A DNA stretch of 14,266 nt from contig JALKBU010001227.1 in assembly GCA_023091735.1 (NCBI GenBank), forward strand, positions 1-14,266, in the 5' to 3' direction. Each line of letters starts with the position of its first letter. Positions within the stretch are counted from its first letter, which is position 1. Below the pieces are notes generated by a model that made no database searches, was not told the origin of the DNA, and worked only from the letters and a program-made list of their open reading frames with translations. This DNA is from Trichomonas tenax (Eukaryota; Parabasalia; Trichomonadida; Trichomonadidae). Shown piece after piece: positions 7,976-14,266 of this stretch. A program made the translations under genes and the position numbers.

Positions 7976-8269
7976 GCTATATCAAATTTAGCACTCGAAT
8001 GCAAAAAATATCGTAAATTTGGTCGAGCAAAGATTTTTGGATATATATATTGTACTGTAAATGACATAAAACCCATTCTCATCTTAAAGGAATGGGTTTC
8101 ATTGGATTTAATCTTTAAAGACCCCGGTAATTATGTAAAAATAAATTCGTTTGACCTTTTGAATTTATCCTTTACGTTAGTGGATTCATTTAATGTCCCG
8201 ATCAAATTAAAATCACCTATTAATATGACTATTGAGGTAATATACGAAAAAGATTTACTTAAAATTTAA
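7976..8269 (+). pseudogene. 5'-truncated gene fragment, possible element structural protein C-terminus
   Basis: A plus-strand frame is open from after TAA 7973-7975 to TAA 8267-8269 and has no suitable ATG, so only a C-terminal part is present. From about 8114 the translation is strongly protein-like: FKDPGNYVKINSFDLL, then LSFTLVDSFNVPIKL and SPINMTIEVIYE before the end. The pattern of hydrophobic strand, LVD, short turn, Pro-Ile, strand and Pro-containing strand resembles the C-terminal beta-rich ends of structural proteins from Polinton-like elements. This is a resemblance from memory and is not proven. Its last 15 bases overlap the last codons of the polymerase gene on the other strand (tail-to-tail). 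Before about 8060 the frame looks less protein-like, so the real junction with host DNA may lie between 8040 and 8114. Confidence 0.5.
8069..8099. repeat. Perfect 10-bp hairpin near the element's left edge
   Basis: AAACCCATTC (8069-8078) and GAATGGGTTT (8090-8099) pair perfectly around an 11-base loop. With one mismatch the stem extends to 8066-8102. It lies inside the open frame of the truncated structural-type fragment, close to where element-like sequence begins. It could be chance, a junction scar, or a secondary structure near the convergent 3' ends. Confidence 0.5.
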
Positions 8270-11200
8270 TTTACGAATAAATTTATTCTTTGTTGTTACA
8301 GTAAAGTTATCCTTTCGATCAAAGCATGGTTTGCTACTCCTACATAAATCAAATGCTATTTCATCACCATCATATAAATCCTTATATAATTTCATAATCG
8401 AACAATCACTATTTTTGTCATGCTTTCCTACTGGTACGTGAAGGTTTAATTTATCGTCACATTTAACGGGTACAACATCAGGAAACATTTCATTAGCTGT
8501 AATAGTGATGACATCCTGCTTTACTCCCTTCATTCTGCAGTGAAAGGCAACTTCGTTTAAATCATTAATGAGTAAGTCAATGTATGTCTTCTTTCCACAA
8601 AATATTGATTTATAAGCGAATGATTGATGATCTTTAGTGATTTCAGCAAAGTCTGAGTGAAACTGACCTAAATTCTTACCGATTAATTCTCTTCCATATC
8701 TCTTCTTAAACTCTTCTGCAAGTCTTGGTATTTCTTTATCAAATACATGCACCGAATCAGTATCCTCATAAAAGACCTTAATTCCTAAGTCTTCGGCAGT
8801 ACAAATTACTTCATTCATAATTCTTTTACTCATTGATAATATATTTACACCCATGTGGCAGAAATTAAAATGTCTGCAAATGCTTTTCTGAGTCTTAAAT
8901 ATAATCTTATCGGATCCATCCAATTCTTCGAACTTAATGATTTCATTATAATTTTTATTTATGTATCTCATCGCATCAACATCATTAATGAAGTTTATTT
9001 TTGTTTCGATTGGCGCTAAAATTGTTTTTCCGTAAATACTGTTTAAAATTAATTTTATGGTTTCTTGTAATGGGTTTTCTTCTTTCTTATACCTTAATCT
9101 TAATTCAAAAAGTTTCTTGATTTCATCTCTTATTCGGTAATCTCTCTTTTCGTCGTAATAATATCCTTTAATTATATTACATTTAATACCTTGGTACTTA
9201 ATTAAATCCAATAATGATATTTGGTCAACCATCATTCGACAGCATGTATTAGAACTCCTGTGTACATTGAGCTTGGTGTTTAGTTCAGGGTCAACAACGA
9301 TTAATGGTAATTCTCTATTAACACCAATACTTGTTATCTCTATTTCGGCAAAGAATCCAGAAATGAATTTATCGCTTGATGGTTCAACCTGTTCTTCATC
9401 GAATAAATGATTTATTAAATATTCAGCACTTAGCATTTCATTTTTCATTACTTTCGGCATTCCTTCTAACGTGTAAAGTCTAGCAATAGCTGAAGGATAA
9501 AGTGAAACAGCATCGAAATCAGAAATTAAATCTTGGCTCATATTAATTTGTTTTTGATTATTACATAACATGCACCTTCCGCCATGAATGCATCTACTGA
9601 TAAATTCACGTGGTTTGTTCACTAGATCAAATAAATTACCATTCGGATAATAAACTCTGTTTTCAAATAATTTATTACTTACTGAACAAATGGAAACATA
9701 ATCAAACACGTTTAAACCAAATTCTTTATATAAATCATCTCTGAACTTCATAAATCCTTCACGTAAGATTCTAACGTCTTGAGAACAATAATAAGTAGAA
9801 TATTTCTCTAAATCGAATGTATTATCACTTATTCTGCATCCTTTGATGTTATTAATGTTTTTAATAAATATTTCCCCGTCGTTGACATATTTTAATGCCT
9901 CATTAATGTCACCAATTCTGTTTGAATTCTTTAATATCTCACTTGTGTAATATCGATAAGGAAAAACTTCTTTAGCTCCTGTTTTAAGTTTAAAGCATTC
10001 AGGAAAGTCTTCTAATGGTTTTGAAATCACTGTATACGAATCTTTAAAGAATAATCTCTTATCGTTATATTCTCCTTGAATTAACATAGTTCTTGATCCT
10101 TTAATAATCGGCGTTCCTGTTATCTTATCGAGATGTCGTAATATAAAATTAATGTCATAAGATAAATTATGAAAATATACAAGGCTTTTGTCTTCGAGAG
10201 CTTCAAGAAATTCTATAGCGCAATCTTTACCCCAGATACTTCTAGGATTTGTTCCTTTCTCGTTATCAAAACAAATATTAAATGCTTTATGAACACCATC
10301 CGTTGAACATTCAAAATCAGCGAAATAAAAGTGTTCAGGTTTAATATCAACTTTATTTTTCTTCTTTCCTTCTTTCGGTATGTATTCCTCTTTAACTCTG
10401 CAACAGAATTTAGGATTATATTTTAAGTCTTTCATTTCAGCTAAATTTTGTTTGTATAAAGTCGTAGTGTAAGTAAACATGTCACCGTAACTTATTGGTT
10501 CAAAATATCCTTCTTGAAAAAGTGTTTTAATGACTGTGCATAACTTGGTTGTATGCTTTGAATCAATGACATATCTTCCTTCTCTTAATCTTGTTATAAG
10601 TTGCATTTTCTCTAATGAACAAGGGCTGCATTTCTTGATAATGTTTTTATAATTCTTAATGAAGAATGTGGAGATAGGCACTCTTTCGTTAAGCATATAG
10701 TGCTCATCCATCAATAATAACTTAATGGTCATTTTTGGTGTCTTTGGTTTTTCGTTTTCGTCCTTTGGTGTATATGTTAACGTATGCCTTTCTGATTCGG
10801 GTAAATAAACTATAAATTCTATCTCTGTTTCGTTCGCGATAGCTTGAATTTTTGATTGAGGTAATGATCTCGATTTAATTATTTCCCTCATGAATTCAAT
10901 AGTTCTTTCGTCAACACCAGCCTGAACGCAAGCATAAACAAAACAATTATCTCTATTCATTAATTCTGCAGTTCTTTTATTAAGTTCATTAAATATTTGA
11001 TACCTTTCTAAATTAATTGGTAATGTAGATAAGTATTTCCAAAAATCACCTTCTCTGTTTTTGTAAGTCTTCTTCTTACCAAGTTTCATATTCCAGAAAG
11101 TTTCTATTAACTTTTGGTTTCCCATTACCTTTAAATTATCAAGCATTTCTTTTTCGTCTTTCGTAAGTTTTATTCTCTTCCTTATGTCTTCTTCCGTTCG

Positions 11201-11548
11201 ATGTTTAATCTCTCCCTTCTTTAAATCCTCAACAGTTAAATTCGGATAAGCGGTTAAATCAAATAAACGGATAGAATTTAAATTCTTGATTTCGTCGAGG
11301 AAAAAGTCATAATGTAATTCAATAATACCAGATGCTTCTGCTTCAACATCTGAAATAAAATTCTCATTCTTTAATTGATGAAGTAAACATCCAATGTTTC
11401 TAACATTTAATGTTGTTCCTTCGAGTTTTCCGCTCATGTCATAAATAACGAGCCATTTTTGTGAAGAGTTCATATGAATCTTCTTTAATAAATCAATAAA
11501 CACTTTACCGATGTGGATATTGAAATAATCCCTTTCAGTATCATTCAT
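8255..11548 (-). CDS. polB: Protein-primed family B DNA polymerase (Maverick/Polinton type)
   Basis: The 1097 residues after the first ATG contain every catalytic motif of a protein-primed DNA polymerase. The 3'-5' exonuclease motifs are Exo I DFECS (411-415), Exo II FHNLSYDINF (459-468) and Exo III YYCSQD (586-591). The polymerase motifs are A, DFDAVSLYPS (677-686, metal-binding Asp 679); B, KLILNSIYG (832-840); C, YEDTDS (927-932, Asp 929 and 931); and KTY (987-989). Such enzymes replicate linear element DNA from a terminal-protein primer. The frame stays open without an ATG for 32 more codons, up to 11644 (stop at 11645-11647). That extension reads as protein (WLKKDDNNP, then NRAIEFNIEKM), so the ATG at 11546-11548 is probably not the true start. 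The gene very likely continues, one frame away, into the ORF at 11587-12039. Its 3' end overlaps the convergent fragment by 15 bases. Confidence 0.95.
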   Translation of the reverse strand: MNDTERDYFNIHIGKVFIDLLKKIHMNSSQKWLVIYDMSGKLEGTTLNVRNIGCLLHQLKNENFISDVEAEASGIIELHYDFFLDEIKNLNSIRLFDLTAYPNLTVEDLKKGEIKHRTEEDIRKRIKLTKDEKEMLDNLKVMGNQKLIETFWNMKLGKKKTYKNREGDFWKYLSTLPINLERYQIFNELNKRTAELMNRDNCFVYACVQAGVDERTIEFMREIIKSRSLPQSKIQAIANETEIEFIVYLPESERHTLTYTPKDENEKPKTPKMTIKLLLMDEHYMLNERVPISTFFIKNYKNIIKKCSPCSLEKMQLITRLREGRYVIDSKHTTKLCTVIKTLFQEGYFEPISYGDMFTYTTTLYKQNLAEMKDLKYNPKFCCRVKEEYIPKEGKKKNKVDIKPEHFYFADFECSTDGVHKAFNICFDNEKGTNPRSIWGKDCAIEFLEALEDKSLVYFHNLSYDINFILRHLDKITGTPIIKGSRTMLIQGEYNDKRLFFKDSYTVISKPLEDFPECFKLKTGAKEVFPYRYYTSEILKNSNRIGDINEALKYVNDGEIFIKNINNIKGCRISDNTFDLEKYSTYYCSQDVRILREGFMKFRDDLYKEFGLNVFDYVSICSVSNKLFENRVYYPNGNLFDLVNKPREFISRCIHGGRCMLCNNQKQINMSQDLISDFDAVSLYPSAIARLYTLEGMPKVMKNEMLSAEYLINHLFDEEQVEPSSDKFISGFFAEIEITSIGVNRELPLIVVDPELNTKLNVHRSSNTCCRMMVDQISLLDLIKYQGIKCNIIKGYYYDEKRDYRIRDEIKKLFELRLRYKKEENPLQETIKLILNSIYGKTILAPIETKINFINDVDAMRYINKNYNEIIKFEELDGSDKIIFKTQKSICRHFNFCHMGVNILSMSKRIMNEVICTAEDLGIKVFYEDTDSVHVFDKEIPRLAEEFKKRYGRELIGKNLGQFHSDFAEITKDHQSFAYKSIFCGKKTYIDLLINDLNEVAFHCRMKGVKQDVITITANEMFPDVVPVKCDDKLNLHVPVGKHDKNSDCSIMKLYKDLYDGDEIAFDLCRSSKPCFDRKDNFTVTTKNKFIRKLNFK

Positions 11549-11586
11549 TTTTTCTATATTGAACTCAATTGCTCTATTCCCATACT

Positions 11587-12039
11587 TTACATCTTTCTTT
11601 GGGTTATTATCATCTTTCTTAAGCCATTTTCCCCAGCTAATGGTTTATCATCAATGCTTTTAATAACTTCTTTTGCTTTCTTTATCATATCGACAGCATT
11701 TTTGATTTTAGAAAATGATTCTTCCTTTTGTTCTTTAGTCTTTGATTTAGTCTTATATCCTGCATTAACGTTTGTGATATCATACATTTCTTTTCTAATA
11801 TCTCTATCAACTGATTTATTCTTATATCCCGCTTCTGTATTCATTAACGGAAAAATTGACTCTTGAATAAATGAATTAATTGATTTATATTTAATTGATC
11901 CTTTATAATTATTTTCTTTTAAATATTCACTTAAAATTTTTCTGTTTCTGTTGTAGTTCGTTGATGATTTCATTCCTATTACTTCAATTAATTTTTGAAG
12001 CTTACTATTACTTAAATCGTTTAGGTCGTTATAGCTCAT
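11587..12039 (-). CDS. N-terminal part of the polymerase gene in a shifted frame (or separate small protein)
   Basis: This 150-codon ORF is basic and mostly helical. Its N-terminus (LSNSKLQKLIEVIGM, about 9-23) resembles a SAP-like helix-extended-loop-helix, which could bind DNA. Residues 95-130 are Lys-rich. Around codon 137 (GAA at 11629-11631) the sequence GGGGAAAA allows passage into the -1 frame, which is the polymerase frame and is open there. The 13 residues after that point look unlike protein, whereas the polymerase frame continues smoothly. The overlap of the two frames is 58 bases. I therefore regard this as the first about 137 residues of a polymerase of about 1,260 residues, split by a frameshift. 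A stand-alone 150-residue protein is the alternative. The gene starts at ATG 12037-12039, and the first ATG region lies divergent to the small ORF at 12130. Confidence 0.7.
   Translation of the reverse strand: MSYNDLNDLSNSKLQKLIEVIGMKSSTNYNRNRKILSEYLKENNYKGSIKYKSINSFIQESIFPLMNTEAGYKNKSVDRDIRKEMYDITNVNAGYKTKSKTKEQKEESFSKIKNAVDMIKKAKEVIKSIDDKPLAGENGLRKMIITQRKM
11627..11634 (-). other. Putative -1 frameshift point (GGGGAAAA run)
   Basis: On the minus strand the run GGGGAAAA is read GGG-GAA-AAT in the upstream ORF. Slipping back one base gives AAA-TGG and enters the polymerase frame. The heptamer in register is G-GAA-AAT, close to but not a perfect X-XXY-YYZ slippery site. A one-base loss or gain in the homopolymer would look the same. 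I did not find an obvious strong downstream stem. Confidence 0.45.
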
Positions 12040-12129
12040 TTTTATACGAATTAAAAAATAAAAATAAACTTAATTTATTATTTCTGAAACTTTTAAAAAT
12101 AAATTATTTTTTTTAATCTTTATAAAATT
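12040..12129. promoter_or_regulatory. Divergent 90-bp promoter region
   Basis: This short and extremely AT-rich spacer separates the divergent starts at 12039 (minus) and 12130 (plus), so it must carry both start signals. It contains AAAAATAAATTATTTT at 12095-12110. The identical 16-mer is found at 13716-13731, in front of the 408-codon gene. No TCA-Py-T/A initiator is seen next to either ATG. Confidence 0.4.
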
Positions 12130-12375
12130 ATGGATAAGTTAATCAAACAATTAAATAAATATAAGATTCAAAGTGAAATATGGAATGCTAATGGTAATGA
12201 TTGGTTATTGATGTATGATGAACAAAACGAATTAGTTTTATGTTGTCGTTACGACGGGAAAAATTATATCGTTTCTGATAATTGTACGAAAGCAATATAT
12301 TTAGGAATTCATTTCGAATTAGATTTAACAACTCCAGAAGAAGTCATAAAAGAATATTATAAGTATTTACTTTAA
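12130..12375 (+). CDS. Small element protein of unknown function (81 aa)
   Basis: I do not recognise this protein. It begins with a short amphipathic helix (LIKQLNKYKIQSE). A beta-strand-like centre rich in aromatic residues follows (WLLMYDEQNELVLCCRYDGKNY, about 26-47), then a helical end (PEEVIKEYYKYLL). Two adjacent Cys (39-40) and another Cys (52) are present, but no metal-binding pattern. There is no membrane segment or signal peptide. The codon use and AT content match the neighbouring element genes, and the frame has a clear ATG after a promoter-like spacer, which supports a real gene. Nine bases after its stop codon the left arm of the long inverted repeat begins. Confidence 0.6.
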   Translation: MDKLIKQLNKYKIQSEIWNANGNDWLLMYDEQNELVLCCRYDGKNYIVSDNCTKAIYLGIHFELDLTTPEEVIKEYYKYLL

Positions 12376-12383
12376 AATTATTT

Positions 12384-12460
12384 TGACAAACTAACTAGAA
12401 AAAGATAGCGAAAGGATTTCGAGACTTCGAAAATTTAACAATAAATTTTGAGTGTTTCGT
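12384..12460. repeat. Left arm of long inverted repeat flanking the 408-codon gene
   Basis: These 77 bases match the reverse complement of 13841-13918 at about 67 positions with one gap. The outer part is best: AACTAACTAGAAAAAGATAG and the following 11 bases (12389-12419) are a perfect 31-base match to 13883-13913, and TGAC just outside is also shared. The arm fills the gap between the stop of the 81-residue gene and the stop codon of the 408-codon gene at 12462. Confidence 0.9.
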
Positions 12461-12461
12461 C

Positions 12462-13688
12462 TTATTTCTTCTGATACGTTGTGACTCTTTTGCCTTTAAT
12501 TATTTTTGATTCCTTCGTAAATGAATCTTTAACTAATTTTAACATTCCTAAACCTCGTGACGAAATATTAACGCCAAAGTAATTATTATACATTTCCGTT
12601 AATTCATTAACTTCAACGGATTCGTTTGGGATTAAGTCGAAAAATGAATTGAAATCTTTATTTTTGTCTTGAGTTTTAACTTCAATGACTTCAGCAACTA
12701 ATGGTTTGTTATTGATTTCAACGATTGTAGTTTCTTGCTCTTCTTCATATTTAAGACCTTTGGTCGCGACGTTTTGCGTCAATGATTTATTCTTTACGAA
12801 ATCACAACCTATTTGATTTCTCCAAATATACGATAAATCTTCCATTCGATCTTCCACACATACCATAAATTCTTCGTTTAATATTTCTGGCAGCTCTTTC
12901 ATCATTGCTTGATTTATTTGACTTATACAAGATTCGGCATATAATTTAACAACCTTTGAGTCATTCATTTCTTCGTCATCATCTATATAATTAATTTGCT
13001 GTTCAATGAATTTGTAAATTACGTAATGTATTTTCTCTATTAATTTCAAACATTGACTTTTAAGTATTGATTCCATTTTATAAAACTCAACCGAATCAGA
13101 ATTTTTAACATTCATTGACATTTTTATTAAAGAGTTCTTCATTGAATCCATAAACTTTAATATTATATTCATTGCTGTTTTAGAGTTCTTACTCCGGTAA
13201 ACACTTTCAATAGTTTTGGTATAATCTTTATCTTTCTTTGTTAAATTCTTGACCTTATCAACGAACATGTTGAAATAAGAAGAAATTAGGTCTTTATGAT
13301 AATACGATATCTTTTCGTTAATAAACTCTTTCATATTTCTAATAACGTCATCCGTTGATTTTGGATATTTAGAAGCTTTGATTTTTTCTGATTCAATAAA
13401 TGAGTTGAAATCGTTTAATCTTTTCATATCTCTGTTTAATAATTCTATTTCACGTTTGCACAAATTAACATAAGCGTCTCTTAACATTTGACGAGTAGTG
13501 AATTCATCAGTTGGTTTTATTTTGTCTTCCGGAGGATTTAACATTTTTTCTTCTATATCTTTAATCATTTGCTGATATTCATTAATAGAAAATTCTTTAT
13601 GTAAGAAATTATTTGCGAGAACAAACTGTTTATGTTCTTCGATTAATTTATTGATCTTGTTTGAAACATCAAAAATTTGGATTGACAT
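12462..13688 (-). CDS. 408-aa element protein, helical with probable C-terminal winged helix
   Basis: I do not recognise a family for the whole protein. Residues 1-270 are highly helical, Lys/Glu-rich and coiled-coil-like, with an acidic patch DDDEEM (about 238-243). A linker (about 300-345) follows. The last 60 residues (349-408: FFDLIPNESVEVNELTEMY, then GVNISSRGLGMLKLVKDSF and GKRVTTYQKK) have the look of a winged helix-turn-helix. The helix-helix-recognition-helix is followed by a basic hairpin ending in GKRvTtY. Similar tails end D5-type viral primase-helicases and other DNA-binding replication proteins. DNA binding is an inference, and no helicase or primase motif is present. The gene has its own upstream AT-rich promoter-like stretch and is precisely enclosed by the long inverted repeats, which makes it a discrete cassette within the element. 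Confidence 0.8.
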   Translation of the reverse strand: MSIQIFDVSNKINKLIEEHKQFVLANNFLHKEFSINEYQQMIKDIEEKMLNPPEDKIKPTDEFTTRQMLRDAYVNLCKREIELLNRDMKRLNDFNSFIESEKIKASKYPKSTDDVIRNMKEFINEKISYYHKDLISSYFNMFVDKVKNLTKKDKDYTKTIESVYRSKNSKTAMNIILKFMDSMKNSLIKMSMNVKNSDSVEFYKMESILKSQCLKLIEKIHYVIYKFIEQQINYIDDDEEMNDSKVVKLYAESCISQINQAMMKELPEILNEEFMVCVEDRMEDLSYIWRNQIGCDFVKNKSLTQNVATKGLKYEEEQETTIVEINNKPLVAEVIEVKTQDKNKDFNSFFDLIPNESVEVNELTEMYNNYFGVNISSRGLGMLKLVKDSFTKESKIIKGKRVTTYQKK

Positions 13689-13956
13689 TTTCGCTTACTT
13701 TTAGATTTATAAAAAAAAAATAAATTATTTTAAAAATTAGACTTATTTTTTTGAATTAACGATTTCACTCAAATTTTAAGTAAATGAAGCAGTAAATTCA
13801 AACATTGACTTATAAAGTTACTTAAAACATCAAATTTTAAACGTAAACGCTCAAAAATAGTTTTTAAATTTTCAAAGTCATAAAATCCTTTCGCTATCTT
13901 TTTCTAGTTAGTTAGTCATGGTATATCATTAAATATATTTTTCTATCTTCATTTAA
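13689..13956. promoter_or_regulatory. Divergent spacer with AT motif, right repeat arm and possible initiator
   Basis: The spacer lies between the divergent starts of the 408-codon gene and the right-edge gene. It contains a run of ten A, the 16-mer AAAAATAAATTATTTT (13716-13731) shared with 12095-12110, and the right arm of the long inverted repeat. TCATT at 13949-13953, seven bases before the ATG at 13957 when measured from its A, fits the Trichomonas initiator consensus TCA-Py-(T/A). It could be the transcription start of the plus-strand gene. Confidence 0.4.
13841..13918. repeat. Right arm of long inverted repeat flanking the 408-codon gene
   Basis: This arm is the reverse-complement partner of 12384-12460. 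The 31-base perfect core is 13883-13913. The inner 40 bases are about 80 percent alike. The arms point inward as in transposon ends, but the sequences immediately outside them are not direct duplicates of each other, so no target-site duplication is evident. Confidence 0.9.
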
Positions 13957-14266
13957 ATGAATATAGAAAATTTCTTTAAATCGCTCAACTTAAAAATAGA
14001 ATTCACAGACGAACATTTTCATGAAAATTATACTAATTTATTTGATCATTTTAAATTCACATATGAAACAAATACGGATGATGTGATAGATGAATTGAAG
14101 AATTTATACGAGTTCGAAAAGAATGAAAATATGAAACCTGAAATTTATGAAAAAATTATGAAAGAAGATAATGATATTGAAAAAATTTATAAAATTATTG
14201 AACCTAAGTATTTATGCAAACGAAATAAAGCAGTACATGTGAATGATATGTTTGGAACTATTTACA
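13957..14266 (+). CDS. Partial unknown element gene, cut by the window's right edge
   Basis: From ATG 13957 the frame is open for 103 codons to the end of the window. The translation starts MNIENFFKSLNLKIEF and continues as a soluble, helix-rich, acidic protein rich in Asn, Lys and Glu. Motif-like bits are HFHENYTNLFDHF (about 20-32) and KRNKAVHVNDMFGTIY at the visible end. I recognise no family. The absence of stops over 310 bases at this AT content, and a TCATT initiator-like site just upstream, support a real gene. Confidence 0.65.
   Translation, partial: MNIENFFKSLNLKIEFTDEHFHENYTNLFDHFKFTYETNTDDVIDELKNLYEFEKNENMKPEIYEKIMKEDNDIEKIYKIIEPKYLCKRNKAVHVNDMFGTIY

Larger units (their letters stand above)
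7976..14266. mobile_element. Maverick/Polinton-like element, left-truncated and running off the right edge
   Basis: The block is defined by a protein-primed family B DNA polymerase gene, closely packed and partly overlapping AT-rich ORFs on both strands, and viral-type proteins without host look-alikes. Protein-primed PolB is the hallmark of Mavericks/Polintons, which are common in trichomonad genomes, and of related linear plasmids and viruses. Not seen in the window are the retroviral-type integrase, packaging ATPase, cysteine protease, full capsid genes and the element's own terminal repeats. The left edge is uncertain (somewhere in about 7976-8114) and cuts into a structural-type gene, which suggests truncation or rearrangement. 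The right part continues outside. A linear-plasmid-derived insertion is the main alternative. Confidence 0.7.

Noticed and set aside
7927..8082. 51-codon minus-strand ORF across the presumed element edge
   Set aside because: The translation (for example AKFDIAYACIDDCIISYD) looks faintly protein-like, but it is short, unplaced in any family and overlaps the plus-strand fragment. I could not support either reading there.
11513..12116. Plus-strand ORFs of 117 and 73 codons opposite the polymerase 5' region
   Set aside because: They are antisense to the minus-strand coding frames, very Ile/Leu/Phe-rich and probably mirror images of AT-rich coding sequence.
12384..13918. Inverted repeats as the terminal repeats of the whole Maverick element
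   Set aside because: Element-type genes lie on both outer sides, no direct duplication flanks the arms, and the spacing (1.4 kb) is far too short for a complete Maverick.

Overview
The window looks like nuclear DNA of an AT-rich, intron-poor protist, most likely a trichomonad (Parabasalia; a Trichomonas or Tritrichomonas relative). This is inferred from several things: uninterrupted single-exon genes, a divergent cleavage-stimulation-factor-like gene, a diverged Hsp70 paralogue, the remains of a ubiquitin protease, and a neighbouring block that carries a protein-primed family B DNA polymerase of the Maverick/Polinton kind. Such elements are abundant in trichomonads. The species cannot be fixed from the sequence. 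The classical Trichomonas initiator (TCA-Py-T/A just before the ATG) is not obvious at the two host genes.

Host part, about 1-7,900. A gene-poor left flank (1-846) is followed by a CstF-77/Rna14-like mRNA 3'-processing gene on the minus strand (847-2697). An 897-bp divergent promoter region with three TGTCAC boxes separates it from an Hsp70-family gene on the plus strand (3595-5661), which has an unusual proline-rich insert between its two domains. A 1.2-kb gene-free stretch with a cluster of strong hairpins comes next. After it lies the broken 3' end of a ubiquitin-specific protease gene on the minus strand (6889-7260, with an in-frame stop), which abuts a 31-bp x3 tandem repeat (7271-7363) and another gene-free stretch.

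Element part, about 8,000 to the right edge. This block is denser in genes and even more AT-rich. It starts abruptly with the 3' end of a plus-strand gene lacking its 5' part (stop at 8267-8269). That fragment overlaps by 15 bp the 3' end of a large minus-strand protein-primed DNA polymerase gene whose exonuclease and polymerase motifs are all present. The polymerase reading frame continues upstream of its first ATG and runs into a second ORF (11587-12039) in a frame offset by one base, across a GGGGAAAA run. The two ORFs are probably one polymerase gene joined by a -1 frameshift, either programmed or a mutation. Further right come a small plus-strand ORF (12130-12375), a 408-codon helical protein with a probable C-terminal winged helix (12462-13688, minus) and the start of another plus-strand gene that leaves the window (13957 onwards).

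The most unusual structure is a pair of roughly 77-bp inverted repeats, including 31 perfectly matching bases, at 12384-12460 and 13841-13918. They bracket exactly the 408-codon gene. No integrase, packaging ATPase, protease, complete capsid gene or terminal inverted repeat of the whole element is visible, so the element is truncated on the left and continues beyond the right edge.
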